From contig JBHHXG010000061.1 of NCBI GenBank assembly GCA_046756985.1, positions 1-8,597 on the forward strand: a stretch of DNA of 8,597 bases, read 5' to 3'. Below, one piece after another: positions 6,887-8,597 of the stretch. Numbering within the stretch: the first letter of the stretch is position 1; every line of letters begins with the position of its first letter. The stretch is from JBHHXG01 sp046756985. Lineage in GTDB: Bacteria; Pseudomonadota; Zetaproteobacteria; Mariprofundales; Mariprofundaceae. The notes under the pieces were generated by a model. The model made no database searches, was not told the DNA's origin, and saw nothing but the letters and a program-made list of their open reading frames with translations. Both the position numbers and the translations under genes were made by a program.

Positions 6887-8248
6887 ATGTCAGATACAGA
6901 AACCAATACACCAGTCCTGACGCTGGATGAGGCTATCACTCTGGCAACAGAGAGTCCTTCACAACTCGTGGAAAAGATCGCTGAAATGCACGACGCCGAG
7001 CTTGCTGCACTGCTGCTGGATTGCAAAAGTGATGACGAGCGGCAACAGCTGTTTTCCTTCATTCCGGAAGAGCAGCGCGGTGACACCCTGCTCGAGTTGC
7101 CGGAGAGCATGCAGGAAGACCTGCTGGCGTCCCTGCAGCCCAGCGAGATTGAAGAAGTTGTGGAGCATCTCGATTCTGATGACGCGACCGACATTCTGCA
7201 GGCAGTGGAGAAACACGTTGCCGATACCATTATCGAACGGCTGGAGCCTGAAGAGCGCCGTGAGATCGAGCCGCTGCTGGAGCACGATGAAGAGTCCGCC
7301 GGTGGCCTCATGCAGGCGGAGCTGTTCAAGGTGCGCATGGACTGGACGGTGGACAAGGTGCTGGATGTGCTGCGCCGCTGGGGCAAAGACATTGAAAACC
7401 TGAACTACATTTATGTTGTGGATGATACAGACCGGCTTGTCGGCGTGCTGCCCTTATACGAAGTGCTGTTTGGTGAGCCGGAACAGCCGGTAATTGATAT
7501 TGCCGACAAGGATTTTCCGGTAGCTCATGCCGGACAGGACCAGGAAGAAGTAGCGCATGTCTTTGAAAAATATGATGTTCTGGCACTTCCAGTAGTGGAT
7601 GATGCCGACATTCTGGTCGGCCGCATTACCGTGGATGATATTCTAGATGTTGTGCAGGAAGAGGCGACCGAGGACATGTATCGCCTGGCGGCCCTGTCCG
7701 ATCAGGACGATCTGGCAGAACCGATCGGCACGACAGCTCGACGGCGCGGCGTCTGGCTGACGGTCAACCTGGGTACCGCCATTCTGGCCTCTATTGTCAT
7801 TGCCCAGTTTGAAGCGACGCTGGTGCAGATTGTGGCGCTTGCGATCCTGATGCCGATTGTCGCCAGCATGGGTGGTATTGCAGGCACGCAGACGCTGACC
7901 GTAATTGTGCGCGGTATCGCGCTTGGCCGGGTGACCTTTGAAAATGCACGCCGCGCCCTGCTCAAGGAAGTATCGGTGAGCATGGTGACCGGTCTGAGCT
8001 TTTCCCTGCTGATGGGGCTGGTGGCGTCAGTGTGGTTTCCCGCCCTTGGCGCCAAACTGGGATTCGTCATTGCCGCTGCGATGCTGATTAATCTGATGGC
8101 TGCCGGCCTTGCAGGTGCTCTGATACCGCTGACACTGCAGCGTATCCATATCGATCCGGCTCTGGCCAGCGGCACGATTCTGACCACAGTGACCGATGTG
8201 GTCGGCTTCTTTGCCTTTTTGGGGCTGGCTACCGCCTTTCTTCTTTAA
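6887..8248 (+). CDS. mgtE: Magnesium transporter MgtE
   Basis: Inner-membrane Mg2+ channel/transporter of 453 residues, the usual size of the family, which acts as a homodimer gated by cytoplasmic Mg2+. Parts in order: an acidic, helical MgtE N domain (about 25-135, with repeated Asp/Glu-rich helices), two CBS domains (about 138-195, beginning SAGGLMQAELFKV, and about 204-262, containing VLALPVVDDADILVGRITVDDIL), a connecting 'plug' helix (about 263-285) and five predicted membrane helices (286-453). Family signatures in the membrane part are LMPIVASMGGIAGTQT (321-336) and DPALASGTILTTVTDVVGF (423-441); Asp437 matches the pore aspartate of Thermus MgtE. The acidic N and CBS domains are where regulatory Mg2+ binds in the family. 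The start at 6887 follows AAGGAGGT. The leader holds inverted repeats and possible short ORFs, so regulation at RNA level is possible but unproven. A small unknown gene follows 39 bp later. Confidence 0.95.
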   Translation: MSDTETNTPVLTLDEAITLATESPSQLVEKIAEMHDAELAALLLDCKSDDERQQLFSFIPEEQRGDTLLELPESMQEDLLASLQPSEIEEVVEHLDSDDATDILQAVEKHVADTIIERLEPEERREIEPLLEHDEESAGGLMQAELFKVRMDWTVDKVLDVLRRWGKDIENLNYIYVVDDTDRLVGVLPLYEVLFGEPEQPVIDIADKDFPVAHAGQDQEEVAHVFEKYDVLALPVVDDADILVGRITVDDILDVVQEEATEDMYRLAALSDQDDLAEPIGTTARRRGVWLTVNLGTAILASIVIAQFEATLVQIVALAILMPIVASMGGIAGTQTLTVIVRGIALGRVTFENARRALLKEVSVSMVTGLSFSLLMGLVASVWFPALGAKLGFVIAAAMLINLMAAGLAGALIPLTLQRIHIDPALASGTILTTVTDVVGFFAFLGLATAFLL

Positions 8249-8287
8249 TTTACATCATCTAAAATCGCAGCAACTGTTGGAGAGAAA

Positions 8288-8597
8288 ATGCCGGTTGATT
8301 TTGTTATCGACACGAAAGCGCGCGTGGTATTCCTCAGGCTGTGGGACAAGGTGAGCAGCGACGACTTTGCGCGCTATCAGCGTTCTTGCTACAGCCATGA
8401 CGATTTTGACCCGAATTTTCATGAGCTGATTGACTGTTCTGATTTGCGTTTGACCGATGCGGATTTCACAAAAATGATACAAGTCAGTAACCGTGATAAG
8501 TGGGGTGCGGAAAGTCGCAGAGCCATTGTTGCTCCGAGGACCGTTATTTTCGGGCTGGCCATGATGTACAAGACGCTGGCAGGCGGAAAACGTGGCA
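8288..8597 (+). CDS. Hypothetical protein, SpoIIAA/STAS-like (5' part, cut by window end)
   Basis: The frame is open from ATG 8288 to the window end, giving 103 residues and no stop. GGAG (8279-8282) lies 5 nt before the ATG, a good ribosome site. It is soluble and acidic in its middle, with no signal peptide or membrane segment. The layout MPVDFVIDTKARVVFLRLWD, then FDPNFHELIDCSDLRLTD, then SRRAIVAPRTVIFGLAMMYKT resembles small STAS/SEC14-like (SpoIIAA-like) proteins: an N-terminal strand pair, a 'FDP.F..L.D.S' centre and a 'RRA.VAP...FGLA.M' helix. That family assignment is from memory of the pattern. Members are mostly of unknown function. It lies 39 bp after mgtE on the same strand with no visible terminator between, so it may be co-transcribed with it. 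Confidence 0.7.
   Translation, partial: MPVDFVIDTKARVVFLRLWDKVSSDDFARYQRSCYSHDDFDPNFHELIDCSDLRLTDADFTKMIQVSNRDKWGAESRRAIVAPRTVIFGLAMMYKTLAGGKRG

Larger units (their letters stand above)
6802..6930 (+). other. Possible leader ORF (42 codons) overlapping the start of mgtE
   Basis: ATG at 6802 is preceded 7 bp upstream by AAGGA (6790-6794). The frame stays open for 42 codons and stops at 6930, so it overlaps the first 44 bases of mgtE in another frame and reads through the mgtE ribosome site. The peptide (starting MLSAGHVSNCNHAKQEPF, then rich in Arg, Lys, Tyr and Pro) matches nothing I know. An alternative 12-codon ORF starts at 6795 (18 codons from 6777) and ends at 6833. These may be chance; a regulatory leader like those before some Mg2+ transporter genes is the reason to list it. 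Confidence 0.2.

Noticed and set aside
6781..7392. 203-codon minus-strand ORF opposite the start of mgtE
   Set aside because: Extremely Ser-rich low-complexity product that mirrors the acidic codons of the MgtE N domain; a shadow.
8249..8287. Possible terminator between mgtE and the following gene
   Set aside because: The 39-bp gap contains only the small palindrome CAACTGTTG and no GC-rich stem with a T-run.

Overview
The window reads as an ordinary, densely packed chromosomal segment of a Gram-negative bacterium, most likely a member of the Pseudomonadota. The grounds are an outer-membrane beta-barrel fragment, a SerB whose catalytic half follows the enterobacterial pattern, a full-length Mfd, a signal peptide followed by a periplasmic binding protein, and Shine-Dalgarno starts. 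G+C looks moderately high and even throughout. I cannot fix the class from sequence alone; gamma-, beta- and zetaproteobacteria all fit. I see no tRNA, rRNA, CRISPR array, insertion sequence or phage gene.

Left part, plus strand (1-2259): the 3' end of a predicted outer-membrane barrel protein, then a metal-binding ABC lipoprotein-like/periplasmic receptor (TroA/ZnuA family), then a short ABC-3 (ZnuB-like) permease. The three genes are separated by 10 bp and 1 bp and look like one operon for uptake of a divalent metal, probably zinc. The ATPase (ZnuC) is not in the window; it may lie upstream or elsewhere.

Middle part, minus strand (2251-6671 or 6737): mfd (transcription-repair coupling factor) followed by serB (phosphoserine phosphatase). 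Their ends overlap by 7 bp, so they are probably translated in a coupled way. The 3' end of serB overlaps the 3' end of the permease gene by 9 bp, so the two convergent units meet with no spacer.

Right part, plus strand (6672-8597): a divergent intergenic region of roughly 150-215 bp holding weak candidate promoters, two inverted repeats and possible short leader ORFs, then mgtE (CBS-domain Mg2+ channel/transporter) with a near-perfect Shine-Dalgarno sequence. It is followed 39 bp later by the 5' part of a small hypothetical gene that resembles SpoIIAA/STAS-like proteins and runs off the window.

Functionally the window joins metal-ion handling (probable Zn uptake, Mg uptake) with two housekeeping genes. 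I find no convincing undescribed system. The points most worth a second look are the mgtE leader region, the ATPase-less metal transporter cluster, and the small protein after mgtE.
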